From: Pseudomonadota bacterium
GTDB taxonomy: Bacteria > Pseudomonadota > Gammaproteobacteria > Burkholderiales > Burkholderiaceae_C
Reading direction: 5' to 3'
Assembly: GCA_030535425.1 (NCBI GenBank)
Contig: JAUNHQ010000008.1
Location: 1-64,000, forward strand
DNA length: 64,000 bases
Shown here: positions 26,015-34,695 of the stretch, piece by piece
Numbering within the stretch: position 1 is the stretch's first letter
Layout of the letters: each line of letters opens with the position of its first letter
The notes under the pieces: generated by a model
What the model saw: only the letters and a program-made list of their open reading frames with translations
Database searches by the model: none
Told to the model about the DNA's origin: nothing
Position numbers and translations under genes: made by a program

Positions 26015-26911
26015 ATGCATCCTGCCGCTGATTTCTTGCTGCTGAGCGCCCTGTGGGGCGCATCATTTCTTTTCATGCGGCTGTCGGGCACAGAGTTCGG
26101 GCCGGTGGCCACGGCGGCGCTGCGGGTCGGCATTGGGGCGGCCTGCCTGCTGCCGCTGATGCTGTGGCGCGGGCAGGCAGCAGCCCTGCGCCAGCACTGG
26201 CGGCCGGTCTTGCTGTGCGGGGTGCTGAACTCTGCCCTGCCCTTTGCCCTGTTCAGCTATGCGGTACTGCATGGCAGCACGGGGCTGGCGGCCATTCTCA
26301 ATGCCACCACGCCCCTGTTTGGCGCGCTGGTGGTGTGGCTGTGGTTTGGCGAGCGGCCAAGCGCCATGCGGGCGCTGGGGCTGGTGATGGGCTTTGCCGG
26401 GGTGGCGCTGCTGGCGTGGGACAAAGTCCGCCTGCCCCCCGGCACGGCGGGCGCGGCCAGCATGGGAGCCGTGGCCGCCAGCCTGCTGGCCCCACTGTGC
26501 TACGGGCTGGCCGCCGCATTTACGCGGCGCTATTTGACGGGTGTGCCGCCCATGGTCAACGCGGCAGGCAGCCAACTGGGCGCCACGCTGGCACTGGCGC
26601 CGCTGGCGGTGCTGTGGTGGCCCGCGCACCTGCCCGGCTCGCAAGCCTGGCTGGCCGCAGCGGCCCTGGGTGTGCTGTGCACAGGGGTGGCGTATGTGCT
26701 GTTTTTCCGGCTGATCGAAAAACTGGGGCCAGCCCGGGCATTGACCATCACCTTCGTGACCCCGGTATTTGCCGTGGTTTATGGAGCGCTGCTGCTGAAT
26801 GAGCCCATCACGCTGTGGATGCTGATGTGCGGTGCCATCATCCTGGCGGGCACGGCGCTATCCACTGGACTTATCCGACCTGATCACCTTCAGGCCATAC
26901 GGCTCAAGTAG
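26015..26911 (+). CDS. EamA (DMT) family transporter, two-domain
   Basis: A 298-residue, ten-helix drug/metabolite transporter with two EamA repeats. LLLSALWGASFLFMRL opens the first, PLFGALVVWLWFGERPS closes it near 105-121, and VTPVFAVVYGALLLNEPI marks the second near 250. Family members export amino acids, nucleosides or drugs; this one cannot be assigned. The start at 26015 (MHPAADFLL) suits the family. It marks the left edge of the lower-G+C block that follows. Confidence 0.88.
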   Translation: MHPAADFLLLSALWGASFLFMRLSGTEFGPVATAALRVGIGAACLLPLMLWRGQAAALRQHWRPVLLCGVLNSALPFALFSYAVLHGSTGLAAILNATTPLFGALVVWLWFGERPSAMRALGLVMGFAGVALLAWDKVRLPPGTAGAASMGAVAASLLAPLCYGLAAAFTRRYLTGVPPMVNAAGSQLGATLALAPLAVLWWPAHLPGSQAWLAAAALGVLCTGVAYVLFFRLIEKLGPARALTITFVTPVFAVVYGALLLNEPITLWMLMCGAIILAGTALSTGLIRPDHLQAIRLK

Positions 26912-26929
26912 TGGCTTGACGAGTTCTTA

Positions 26930-27841
26930 TCAAAGCGTCGGCATGCAGTGCTTTATGAATGTCCTGCATGTCTCTGAAACAGGCTTGTCCGCATGCGTAA
27001 TCAGATACAGCTGACGCTGCACCAACGGTAGCGCACATGCCAGTACCACCAACTCACCCGCCCGCACTGCATGTGCCACAGTATGGGCGGACAAACAAGT
27101 CAACGCGTCACAGCGTCTCACCACACTGCCAATTGCTTGCGGCGACCCCAACTCAAAATCGATGGCAATCGGCCCCAGATGCTTCACCAACCATTGCTCG
27201 GCCGCAGCCCTGGTGCCCGACCCCTGCTCGCGCAAAACCCAGCGGGCATGCCTCAGTTCCTCTTGCGTAACCCTTTTCATTGCCAAGGGATGCCCCGCCC
27301 GTGCCACGATCACCAACTCATCGGTGCGCCAAGGATGAAGTTTGACATTCGGGCGGATTTGAAAGCCCTCTACGAATCCAAGGTCGGCCTCCAAGTTGGC
27401 CACCGCATCCACCACCGCAACTGTGTTCAGGACACGCATGCACACAGAACTCCCTGGGTGAAGGGCATGCCACGAGCTCAGCAGCTCAGGCAATAGACAT
27501 TCCCCGATAGTCATGCTGGCGGCAATGGACAGCGGCGCACTCGTATGCGCTTCAAGTAAGCATTCCAACTCAGACGCCTGCTCCAGCAAAGCACAGGCTG
27601 CAGGTAACAGGCGCTTCCCACACTCATTGAGTACTAGGCGTCGTCCCACACGATCAAACAGGCGATGGCCAATCTGAGCTTCGAGGTCCGCCAGGGCACT
27701 GCTTGCCGCCGACTGAGAGCGTGCCATGACATCAGCGGCAGCCCGTGCCGATCGAGCTTGGGCTACTGCCACAAAAATCTCCAGCTGCCGCAAACTCACG
27801 CGCAAACGTCTGGAGCTTCTACTCACGGGCATCTTCCTCAT
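26930..27841 (-). CDS. LysR-type regulator, divergent from the SuyZ-like exporter
   Basis: A 303-residue LysR regulator. The N-terminal winged helix-turn-helix has RQLEIFVAVAQARSARAAAD and SQSAASSALADLEAQIGHRL (split here as two adjoining parts), followed by the co-inducer domain with the TIGECLLPELLSSWH segment near 115. LysR genes next to YeiH-type exporters are common and control them in response to sulfur metabolites. Here the pair flanks the sulfolactate genes, so a sulfonate or sulfite signal is plausible. ATGs at 27841 and 27832 are both possible starts. G+C is visibly lower than in genes to the left. Confidence 0.85.
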   Translation of the reverse strand: MRKMPVSRSSRRLRVSLRQLEIFVAVAQARSARAAADVMARSQSAASSALADLEAQIGHRLFDRVGRRLVLNECGKRLLPAACALLEQASELECLLEAHTSAPLSIAASMTIGECLLPELLSSWHALHPGSSVCMRVLNTVAVVDAVANLEADLGFVEGFQIRPNVKLHPWRTDELVIVARAGHPLAMKRVTQEELRHARWVLREQGSGTRAAAEQWLVKHLGPIAIDFELGSPQAIGSVVRRCDALTCLSAHTVAHAVRAGELVVLACALPLVQRQLYLITHADKPVSETCRTFIKHCMPTL

Positions 27842-27875
27842 GAAAACACAGGTAGGCCAGCCTCTACAGCACAAC

Positions 27876-27908
27876 TCAATTGATATAGATGATTCAAATG
27901 ATTGATTT
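27876..27908. promoter_or_regulatory. Candidate LysR operator between regulator and suyZ
   Basis: The A+T-rich intergenic region contains TTGATATAGATGATTCAA at 27880-27897, a TTGA-N10-TCAA dyad of the kind LysR proteins bind, plus the palindrome TCAATTGA at 27876. The nonamer TTGATATAG recurs in the suyA promoter at 30071. Confidence 0.45.
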
Positions 27909-27972
27909 TACAGAACAGTACAAGAAAAATTTTGAGTTTTCCTGAGCACGGGCTCGTTTCTACGATGGGCTC

Positions 27973-29040
27973 ATGTCCAAAACATCTAGCTCCCGCCTTC
28001 CCTCTCTCTCATCGTCAAGCCTCAGGTGCAGCCTAGCAGTTCTACTGAGAATCTGGCCAGGGCTGGCCATTGCTTGCTTGGTGGCGATGGCCGCCACTTT
28101 TATCACGGCCACCCATGGCGGCCCTGTCTTGTTATATGCACTCTTGCTAGGCATCAGTTTGCACCATCTTCACGATGATCCCAGAAACAGCGCAGGCATA
28201 GATTTCTGCGCGCGAACACTTCTGCGTCTGGGCGTGGGATTACTGGGCGCACGCATTACTGCCACCCAAATCGCCAGCTTAGGATGGATCACAGTTGCCA
28301 TCGTCGCACTGGGCATTGCCACCACCATCGGCCTGGCGGTGCTTGTGGCACGACGCTTTGGCCTTAGCACAGCGCAAGGCTTTCTCTCCGGTGGCTCCGT
28401 CGCCATTTGCGGCGCTTCCGCCGCGTTGGCCATTTCTGCGGCGCTTCCACGGCAGCAGCACGATGATCGCTTCACACTCATGGTGGTGGTTACTGTGACT
28501 GCGTTGTCAACCGTAGCCATGGTGATCTATCCACTGATCGCTCAATGGATGGGACTCACGCCCGAACTAGCCGGTCTGTTCTTGGGCGGCACTATTCATG
28601 ATGTCGCCCAGGTCGTGGGAGCCGGGTATACGCTTGGACAAGAAACGGGTGACATCGCCACCGTGGTCAAGCTATTTCGCATAGCCATGTTGACCTTTGT
28701 CGTGCTCATCGCTTCACTTGCCTTCAAGGCTAGTACTGAAAAAGAACCTGCAGCTACAAAGCCACGTCTTCACGCCCCCGCGCTCTCTCTTGTACCCTGG
28801 TTCTTGTGGCTTTTTCTTGCTATGGTGGCTCTTCACTCGATCAGCCTGATTCCCCAAAAAGTGCAGGAAACCTTCGGTGACATCTCCCGTGCATGCTTGG
28901 TATTGGCCATTGCCGCCCTGGGCTTCAAGACCTCGTTTAAGCAGCTAGTACAGGCGGGCTGGCGACCTGTAGCCCTGATCGTGGCGGAGACACTGTGGCT
29001 TACGGGTTTCGTCCTCTTCTGTGCAATGGCCATGGCGTAA
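27973..29040 (+). CDS. suyZ: YeiH/SuyZ-type sulfate or sulfite exporter
   Basis: A 355-residue membrane protein of the UPF0324 (YeiH) family with about ten helices. Conserved stretches include LLLGISLHHLHDDPRN near 55, LRLGVGLLGARIT near 80, GGSVAICGASAALAIS near 140 and LFLGGTIHDVAQVVGAGY near 200. In Paracoccus pantotrophus the homologue SuyZ was named as the sulfate exporter of the sulfolactate pathway. The nearby suyAB genes make that assignment likely here. Monocistronic; the ends of suyZ and the GntR gene converge 19 bases apart. Confidence 0.85.
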   Translation: MSKTSSSRLPSLSSSSLRCSLAVLLRIWPGLAIACLVAMAATFITATHGGPVLLYALLLGISLHHLHDDPRNSAGIDFCARTLLRLGVGLLGARITATQIASLGWITVAIVALGIATTIGLAVLVARRFGLSTAQGFLSGGSVAICGASAALAISAALPRQQHDDRFTLMVVVTVTALSTVAMVIYPLIAQWMGLTPELAGLFLGGTIHDVAQVVGAGYTLGQETGDIATVVKLFRIAMLTFVVLIASLAFKASTEKEPAATKPRLHAPALSLVPWFLWLFLAMVALHSISLIPQKVQETFGDISRACLVLAIAALGFKTSFKQLVQAGWRPVALIVAETLWLTGFVLFCAMAMA

Positions 29041-29059
29041 GCGCCTCTTGGCGCCTGAC

Positions 29060-29818
29060 TCACACCGGAGCCTCAAGATCCGAAACATACTCAAATTCGC
29101 GCGTATCAACCACCGAAACCCTGAACTCCACAGGCACCGTGTTAAAGGTATAGGCTAGGCGCTCAATTCGCAGCGCAGGCACACCTGCTCGCAGACCCAA
29201 CAGGCTGGCGCTACTCATCGCCATGCTTTCCGCACGAATGCGTTCGTGCGCGCCGACGATAGTCACGCCAAAATCGCTCTGATATAGCTCATAGATCGTC
29301 CCTGTGCGCCCCGCAAAGCCAATGCGATTCAGTCCATCAAACAGCGCAGCCGGAATCACAATGTGGTCATGAACAACGGGACGCCCCCCCAAAGCCAGCA
29401 CGTTGTCAATGCAGAACACGGCATCCGTAAGCTGGATACCAAGCCGGCGTGCCTGTATCTCGTTTGGCCGTGATCGCTGGAAAGCGTGCAAACGCACCTC
29501 CGGAAACTGCAGCGTGCCGTCCCGCGCCGCAATCTTGAAGAACTGAAACATAAAGCGATCGCGATCCTGACGCCCCACAAACGTACCACGTCCCTGCTGC
29601 CGCACCAGAATGTTGTCAGCCACTAAGCCATCCACCGCGCGCCTCAAAGTTCCGATAGATACCTTGAAGCGTTGCGCCAATTCGCTTTCGCTCGGTAAGG
29701 CATCGCCTGGGCCAACGACGCCACGCTGAATGTCATCAATCAGTTGACGCATCACCTCTTGGTAAAGCGAGCCACGACTGCGCCGAGGGGTATCGCGCAA
29801 GGATGGGGGTATTGCCAT
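29060..29818 (-). CDS. GntR-family regulator with UTRA domain, probable regulator of suyAB
   Basis: A 252-residue HutC-subfamily GntR protein. The winged helix includes YQEVMRQLIDDIQRG near 20 and LPSESELAQRFKVSIGTLRRA near 42 (shown in full elsewhere as LPSESELAQRF and SIGTLRRAVDGL). LVRQQGRGTFVG closes it near 75. A C-terminal UTRA effector-binding domain follows. It is divergent from suyA across 307 bases containing an A+T-rich palindrome. The ligand is most likely sulfolactate or a related compound, by context only. The ATG at 29818 (MAIPPSLRD) is the sensible start; the long frame upstream lacks homology. Confidence 0.85.
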   Translation of the reverse strand: MAIPPSLRDTPRRSRGSLYQEVMRQLIDDIQRGVVGPGDALPSESELAQRFKVSIGTLRRAVDGLVADNILVRQQGRGTFVGRQDRDRFMFQFFKIAARDGTLQFPEVRLHAFQRSRPNEIQARRLGIQLTDAVFCIDNVLALGGRPVVHDHIVIPAALFDGLNRIGFAGRTGTIYELYQSDFGVTIVGAHERIRAESMAMSSASLLGLRAGVPALRIERLAYTFNTVPVEFRVSVVDTREFEYVSDLEAPV

Positions 29819-30125
29819 GCGATTCAAATCCAGAAATCCAACAACTCTTTGCAGCGGCACCTGAAAAGAAGATCGGCGCCAAGCACCCAGGCTGCTCCTC
29901 CCGGGCGCGCCAGTCCATAGCAACACCCAACGTCGCCATACCAACCGGCACGCTACGCAAAAGCCATAACCAGGCAGCGCAGTCGCGCAGGATTGTCTCT
30001 TAAAGCCCATGTCCAACCAAACCAAGATCAGGCATCTGCTCTTGCCATCTCAATCATATATATGATATGGTTGATATAGCGAGGAAATAAACCGTCCTCG
30101 TTGCTTTCTCAGGAGACCATCACCC
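29819..30125. promoter_or_regulatory. Regulatory region between the GntR gene and suyA
   Basis: The right end carries a 14-bp palindrome ATCATATATATGAT at 30053-30066, set within a wider dyad (TCAATCATA and TATGATATGGTTGA). TTGATATAG follows at 30071-30079. This is a good candidate operator for the adjacent GntR regulator. AGGAGA lies about a dozen bases before the suyA ATG. Confidence 0.55.
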
Positions 30126-30407
30126 ATGATTCATTGCGTATTGCATGACCCGGAAGACAGCGTCGCTGTCGTCGTCACTGAAGGCGTCAAGGCCGGCCAG
30201 ACACTAACTGCACTCATCCTCGACGAAGACCGAACCATTCAAGTCGACTGCCGGGCCGACATTCCCTTGGGACACAAAGTCGCCATCAAAGCCATGCCCG
30301 AAGGCTCCACCGTGATCAAGTACGGGATAGACATTGGCAAGGTGATTCAGCCCATTGCAGTAGGTGAACACGCACATGTTCACAACATCAAAACCAAGCG
30401 CTGGTAA
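30126..30407 (+). CDS. suyA: (R)-sulfolactate sulfo-lyase, small subunit
   Basis: A 93-residue SAF-domain protein with the altronate-dehydratase N-terminal pattern. [20 protein letters not shown] is at the start, [22 protein letters not shown] near 60-80 (as [12 protein letters not shown] and [11 protein letters not shown]), and it ends VHNIKTKRW. SuyA pairs with SuyB, the UxaA-type large subunit 38 bases downstream, to split (R)-3-sulfolactate into pyruvate and sulfite. The small/large split and the sulfolactate-type dehydrogenases downstream favour SuyA over UxaA or GarD. It is the first gene of the operon. Confidence 0.87.
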   Translation: MIHCVLHDPEDSVAVVVTEGVKAGQTLTALILDEDRTIQVDCRADIPLGHKVAIKAMPEGSTVIKYGIDIGKVIQPIAVGEHAHVHNIKTKRW

Positions 30408-30445
30408 GCACCAGGGCACCACTTACTAAACATAAGAGGCTTCGT

Positions 30446-31621
30446 ATGTCCATACTGAGCAAAAACAGCACATTCTGGGGATTCAAGCGAGAAAATGGTC
30501 GCGTTGGCGTACGTAATCACGTCATCATCTTGCCGCTGGATGACTTGTCTAATACTGCGGCCGAGGCCGTTGCCCACAACATCAAGGGCACCATGGCCAT
30601 TCCCCACCCCTATGGGCGTCTGCAGTTTGGCGCAGATCTGGATCTGCATTTCGCCACTTTGATCGGTACCGGATGCAATCCAAATGTTGCAGCCGTTGTC
30701 GTCATTGGTATCGAGGATGGCTGGACGCAAAAGGTAGTGGAAGGCATTGCGTCCACTGGCAAGCCTGTGGTGGGCTTTGGCATTGAAGGCCACGGTGACC
30801 ATGAAACCATCATGCGCGCGTCGCAAGCAGCCAAGAAGTTCGTTCAGCACGCCACAGCCCAGCATCGCATTGAATGCCCTATCAACGAGCTGTGGGTGTC
30901 TACTAAGTGTGGCGAGTCCGACACAACTTCCGGTTGCGGGGCCAACCCAACTGTGGGGAATGCATTTGACAAACTGTACGCACTAGGCACCACGCTGGTG
31001 TTTGGCGAGACATCCGAACTCACAGGTGGAGAGCAGATCGTGGCAGCACGTTGCGCCAATGATCAAGTAAGAGCCGATTTCATGCGCATGTTCAACCGCT
31101 ACCAGGCCATGATTGAGCGCAACAAAACCACCGACTTGTCCGAGTCCCAACCCACCAAAGGCAATATTGCGGGCGGCCTGACCACTATCGAGGAGAAGGC
31201 GCTGGGAAATATCCAGAAGATTGGCAAGCTCTGCACAGTGGATGGCGTCTTGGACAAGGCCGAGCGTCCTACGCATCCGGGCCTCTGGTTCATGGACTCA
31301 TCCTCCGCTGCCGCCGAGATGGTCACGCTCTGCGCAGCTTCCGGCTTCGTAGTGCATTTCTTTCCCACCGGGCAAGGCAATGTCATCGGCAACCCGATCC
31401 TTCCTGTCATCAAGATCTGTGCCAACCCGCGTACTGTCCGCACCATGAGTGAGCATATCGACGTCGATTGCTCAGGCCTTCTGCAACGTGAGCGCACACT
31501 GGATCAAACAGGCGATCAACTGCTCGCAATGATGATGCAAACCATCAATGGCCGCATGACCTCCGCTGAGGCATTGGGGCATCGCGAATTCGTTCTCACC
31601 CGTTTGTTCGAGAGCGCCTGA
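30446..31621 (+). CDS. suyB: (R)-sulfolactate sulfo-lyase, large subunit
   Basis: A 391-residue protein of the UxaA/GarD C-terminal family. It shows [20 protein letters not shown] near 20, a Cys in [19 protein letters not shown] near 72 and [20 protein letters not shown] near 150. The motif [13 protein letters not shown] and the late [19 protein letters not shown] are also present. These Cys and acidic residues are the expected metal and substrate sites. With SuyA it forms the C-S-cleaving sulfo-lyase, located in the cytoplasm. The start at 30446 (MSILSKN) follows AAGAGGC. Confidence 0.88.
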   Translation: MSILSKNSTFWGFKRENGRVGVRNHVIILPLDDLSNTAAEAVAHNIKGTMAIPHPYGRLQFGADLDLHFATLIGTGCNPNVAAVVVIGIEDGWTQKVVEGIASTGKPVVGFGIEGHGDHETIMRASQAAKKFVQHATAQHRIECPINELWVSTKCGESDTTSGCGANPTVGNAFDKLYALGTTLVFGETSELTGGEQIVAARCANDQVRADFMRMFNRYQAMIERNKTTDLSESQPTKGNIAGGLTTIEEKALGNIQKIGKLCTVDGVLDKAERPTHPGLWFMDSSSAAAEMVTLCAASGFVVHFFPTGQGNVIGNPILPVIKICANPRTVRTMSEHIDVDCSGLLQRERTLDQTGDQLLAMMMQTINGRMTSAEALGHREFVLTRLFESA

Positions 31622-31644
31622 TCGCACCAAGCTGAGTCATATGC

Positions 31645-31690
31645 GCAGATGGGACTAGGCTCAGCCTTATGTCTCACCAGTCCCATCTGC
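31645..31690 (+). promoter_or_regulatory. Perfect 12-bp inverted repeat between suyB and the Bug gene
   Basis: GCAGATGGGACT and AGTCCCATCTGC are exact reverse complements around a 22-base loop. No T run follows, so an mRNA processing or differential-expression hairpin is more likely than a full terminator. Confidence 0.5.
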
Positions 31691-31721
31691 TCCTATTGCC
31701 AGAATAAAAGGAGACAAACAC

Positions 31722-32696
31722 ATGCCCACGCGTCGCACGCTCATCTCTACTCTGGCCGCTCTGTCGGCTGGATCAGCTGTTCCGCGCCTAGCCTGGACAC
31801 AGTCAAGTTTCCCCGATAAGCCCATTCGCTACGTCGTCCCCTTCGCTGCGGGCGGGCTGACAGATGCCATGGCACGAATGATCGCGCGCGGCGTCGGGGA
31901 GTCGCTGGGTCAACCCGTAGTGGTCGATAACAAGCCAGGGGCCAATGCCAACCTGGGGGCGGACCAAGTCGCCAAGTCTGCTGCGGATGGCTACACCTGG
32001 TTGGCTGTCACCTTGACTCACGCCGTCAATCCAGCCCTGTTTCCTCAAATAAGCTATTCCATCACGCAAGACCTGATACCTGTGGTGCATCTAGCCAACA
32101 GCCCTCTGGTGCTAGTCATCGGTGCCAAAAATCCAGCCAACGACCTGGCTACGTTTTTGGCCAGTGCCAAGGGAAAAACACTCAACGGAGGCTCCTCCGG
32201 CAACGGTACGCCACCCCACCTTGGTCTGGAACTGCTGGCCCTCAACAGCCAACTGACTGTGCAGCACATACCCTACAAAGGCGGTGCTCCGTCGCTAAAT
32301 GACCTGCTCGGCGGCCAACTTGACTTCATCGTCTCCAACCTGCCCGAATCTATCGGCCACATCCAAAGCGGTAAGCTGCGTGCACTGGCAATTACATCCA
32401 ACGCACGACACCCTTTGCTACCCCAGGTACCGACCTTTGCACAAGCAGGACTCAATGGCATGGAGTTAGAAAACTGGACGGCCATGATGATGCCCAAGCA
32501 CACGCCCCCGGACATCGTAAATAAAGTCGCTGCCAGCGCCATCCAGACACTGCAAACACCCGCCGTGAAAGATCGATTAATCCAAATGGGCTTTGCCCCC
32601 ACCGGTCTGGGCCCTGCAGAGTTCGACAAGCTGCTACAGCAAGACATCGCACGCTGGGCTCAGATCGTTCAGCAGCGTGGCATCCGTCCCAATTAA
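31722..32696 (+). CDS. Bug-family (TctC-like) periplasmic binding protein, candidate sulfolactate receptor
   Basis: A 324-residue extracytoplasmic solute receptor of the tripartite tricarboxylate transporter (TTT) family. A Tat-like signal (MPTRRTLIS...) is followed by FPDKPIRYVVPFAAGGLTDA near 30-50, VVVDNKPGANANLGADQVAK near 65 and YKGGAPSLNDLLGGQLDF near 185, all hallmark Bug motifs. In Chromohalobacter salexigens a complete TTT system (SlcHFG) serves sulfolactate. Here only the receptor is present, so the membrane subunits must be encoded elsewhere. AAAGGAGACA gives a strong ribosome-binding site. Confidence 0.87.
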   Translation: MPTRRTLISTLAALSAGSAVPRLAWTQSSFPDKPIRYVVPFAAGGLTDAMARMIARGVGESLGQPVVVDNKPGANANLGADQVAKSAADGYTWLAVTLTHAVNPALFPQISYSITQDLIPVVHLANSPLVLVIGAKNPANDLATFLASAKGKTLNGGSSGNGTPPHLGLELLALNSQLTVQHIPYKGGAPSLNDLLGGQLDFIVSNLPESIGHIQSGKLRALAITSNARHPLLPQVPTFAQAGLNGMELENWTAMMMPKHTPPDIVNKVAASAIQTLQTPAVKDRLIQMGFAPTGLGPAEFDKLLQQDIARWAQIVQQRGIRPN

Positions 32697-32707
32697 GGAT
32701 TGCTCGC

Positions 32708-33661
32708 ATGTCCAAGCTCGAAACCACGGTACTACGCATTCTCATCACCGAGTTCATGGACGAGTCCGCCGTCGATGAATTACGCTCGCGTTTCGACGTG
32801 CATCATGAACCGCACCTAGCTAACAACCCGGCAAAACTGATGGAGCAGGTGCGTTCCGCCCATGCCCTGATCGTTCGCAACCAAACCCAGGTTCGCGGCG
32901 AACTGCTGCAAGCGGCAAGCAAGCTGCAGGTTGTCGGCCGACTGGGAGTTGGGCTGGACAACATCGATGTGGATGCATGCACACAGCGTGGCATTTCTGT
33001 TATCTCTGCGACGGGTGCCAATGCCCTCGCAGTCGCGGAGTACGTGATCACCTCGGCGCTTATATTGTTGCGCGGCGTCTACTTCTCAACTTCCAGTGTC
33101 ATGCAAGGTGATTGGCCACGCCCAGCACTCGCGCAAGGCCGTGAGGCACGAGGACGGACTCTGGGGTTAATCGGTTTTGGCAACATCGGCCAGTGCACAG
33201 CCCAGTTGGCCAACGCTATCGGCATGCGGGTCATCGCATTCGATCCTGCCCTTCCCCCAGAAAGCCTTGTTTGGCAGCAACTCAATGTTGCGTACCACAC
33301 ATTGGATGCCGTATTGACACAAGCTGATGTACTCAGCCTCCACATCCCGCTTAACGTACAGACACGTGGCCTGCTGTCGGCCGAACGAGTCGCACGCATG
33401 AAGCATGGTGCCATCCTGATCAACACGGCACGCGGCGGTATCGTCGACGAGGCTGCACTAGCGACAGCCCTACGTTCCGGGGCACTGAGTGGCGCAGCCC
33501 TAGATGTATTCGACTCCGAACCACTTGAACAGAGTCCCACATGGGCGGGCTGTCCTCAGCTGATCCTCACCCCTCATGTCGCAGGTCTTTCCATAGAAGC
33601 CAACCGCCGCGTATCCACCATGATCGCCCGCGAAGTGGCCTGCGCGCTGTCATCACCCTGA
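32708..33661 (+). CDS. slcC: D-isomer-type 2-hydroxyacid dehydrogenase, probable (S)-sulfolactate dehydrogenase
   Basis: A 317-residue NAD-dependent dehydrogenase. The Rossmann motif GFGNIG lies near 154-159, the catalytic Arg in NTARGGIVDE near 242, Glu in DSEPLEQ near 270 and His in TPHVAG near 289. In C. salexigens SlcC of this family oxidises (S)-sulfolactate to sulfopyruvate. The neighbouring comC and suyAB make the same role likely. It follows the Bug gene by 11 bases and precedes comC by 19. Other 2-hydroxyacids cannot be excluded from sequence alone. Confidence 0.82.
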   Translation: MSKLETTVLRILITEFMDESAVDELRSRFDVHHEPHLANNPAKLMEQVRSAHALIVRNQTQVRGELLQAASKLQVVGRLGVGLDNIDVDACTQRGISVISATGANALAVAEYVITSALILLRGVYFSTSSVMQGDWPRPALAQGREARGRTLGLIGFGNIGQCTAQLANAIGMRVIAFDPALPPESLVWQQLNVAYHTLDAVLTQADVLSLHIPLNVQTRGLLSAERVARMKHGAILINTARGGIVDEAALATALRSGALSGAALDVFDSEPLEQSPTWAGCPQLILTPHVAGLSIEANRRVSTMIAREVACALSSP

Positions 33662-33680
33662 GCGCGAGGCTGATTCTCTT

Positions 33681-34694
33681 ATGCAACGTCACCTTCCTGC
33701 CACCTTGGAAAAACTGGTGTACCAAGCCCTGGTTCATGCTGGCGCAAGCGCCCATCAGGCAAGATCTACCGCACGTGCATTAATCGCAGCCGAAGCCCAG
33801 GGGCTAGCCTCTCACGGCCTCAGCCGCGTGCGCATGTACAGGCAGCATTTGCAGCATGGCCGCGTCAATGGACAAGCTCAACCCCACCTCGTCGCTGAAC
33901 ACGATGCGGCCGTTCTAATCGATGCTGATGACGGGTTTTCTTTCCCTGCCTGCGAGCTGGCTGTCCATCAGGCCATCCAGCGTGCCCGTCGCACTGGCCT
34001 TGCCATGGGTGCCGTCACAAACAGCCATCATTTTGGCGCAGCAGCCCACCATCTGATGCCTGTCGCCAATGCTGGAATGGTAGGACTGGCACTTGGCAAT
34101 TCCCCGGCAGCCATGCCGGTGGCTGGAGGCAAGCGTGCGCTGCTTGGCACCAATCCCATCGCAGCGGTATTCCCGCTGCGCAACGCTGCCCCCTTGATCG
34201 TGGACATGTCCTTGTCCGAAGTGGCTAGAGGCAAACTCATGGTGGCTGCGCAAAAGGGCCAACCTATCCCCTTGGGCTGGGCCTTAGACGCGCAGGGAAA
34301 GCCCACAACTGACCCTGCGCGCGGATTGGAGGGGGCCATGCTACCTGTTGGCGGCACCAAAGGCGCGATGCTAGCGATGGTTGTGGAACTACTGGTGACA
34401 TCGCTAACGGGTGCACGATACGGTGCCGAAGCCGATTCCTTTTTTCAAGCCAAAGGCAACCGCCCTCGTCTGGGTCATGTCTTCATCGTCATCAATCCGC
34501 AAGCATTGGCGGGACAAGCTTGCTATGAAGAACGCACAGCCGCTCTGGTGCAAGCGGCGCTGGCCGACCCAAACGTTCGCCTTCCCGGGCAACGGCGCCA
34601 AGCCACCGCCAAACAATCCATTTCCCTGGGGATCAATGTCGACTGCCAGATGTGGGAATATCTGACCAGCGTCAGTCAAGGCGTTGATGCATAA
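33681..34694 (+). CDS. comC: Malate/L-lactate-dehydrogenase-family oxidoreductase, probable (R)-sulfolactate dehydrogenase
   Basis: A 337-residue member of the Ldh_2/MDH_MLD fold. It shows HGLSRVRMYRQHL near 45, the active-site His in AVTNSHHFGAAAHHL near 111-125, LLGTNPIAAVFPL near 152 and GGTKGAMLAMVVELL near 225. ComC-type enzymes reduce sulfopyruvate to (R)-sulfolactate with NAD(P)H, supplying the substrate for SuyAB. With SlcC it would act as a two-enzyme racemase, as described in C. salexigens. The stop codon lies one base from that of riboflavin synthase on the other strand, marking the sharp right end of the low-G+C block. Confidence 0.84.
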   Translation: MQRHLPATLEKLVYQALVHAGASAHQARSTARALIAAEAQGLASHGLSRVRMYRQHLQHGRVNGQAQPHLVAEHDAAVLIDADDGFSFPACELAVHQAIQRARRTGLAMGAVTNSHHFGAAAHHLMPVANAGMVGLALGNSPAAMPVAGGKRALLGTNPIAAVFPLRNAAPLIVDMSLSEVARGKLMVAAQKGQPIPLGWALDAQGKPTTDPARGLEGAMLPVGGTKGAMLAMVVELLVTSLTGARYGAEADSFFQAKGNRPRLGHVFIVINPQALAGQACYEERTAALVQAALADPNVRLPGQRRQATAKQSISLGINVDCQMWEYLTSVSQGVDA

Positions 34695-34695
34695 C

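Noticed and set aside
26912..34695. Integrative element with tRNA attachment site around the sulfolactate genes
   Set aside because: No integrase, transposase or flanking direct repeats are visible, and the nearest tRNA gene is about 1.4 kb away beyond riboflavin synthase.
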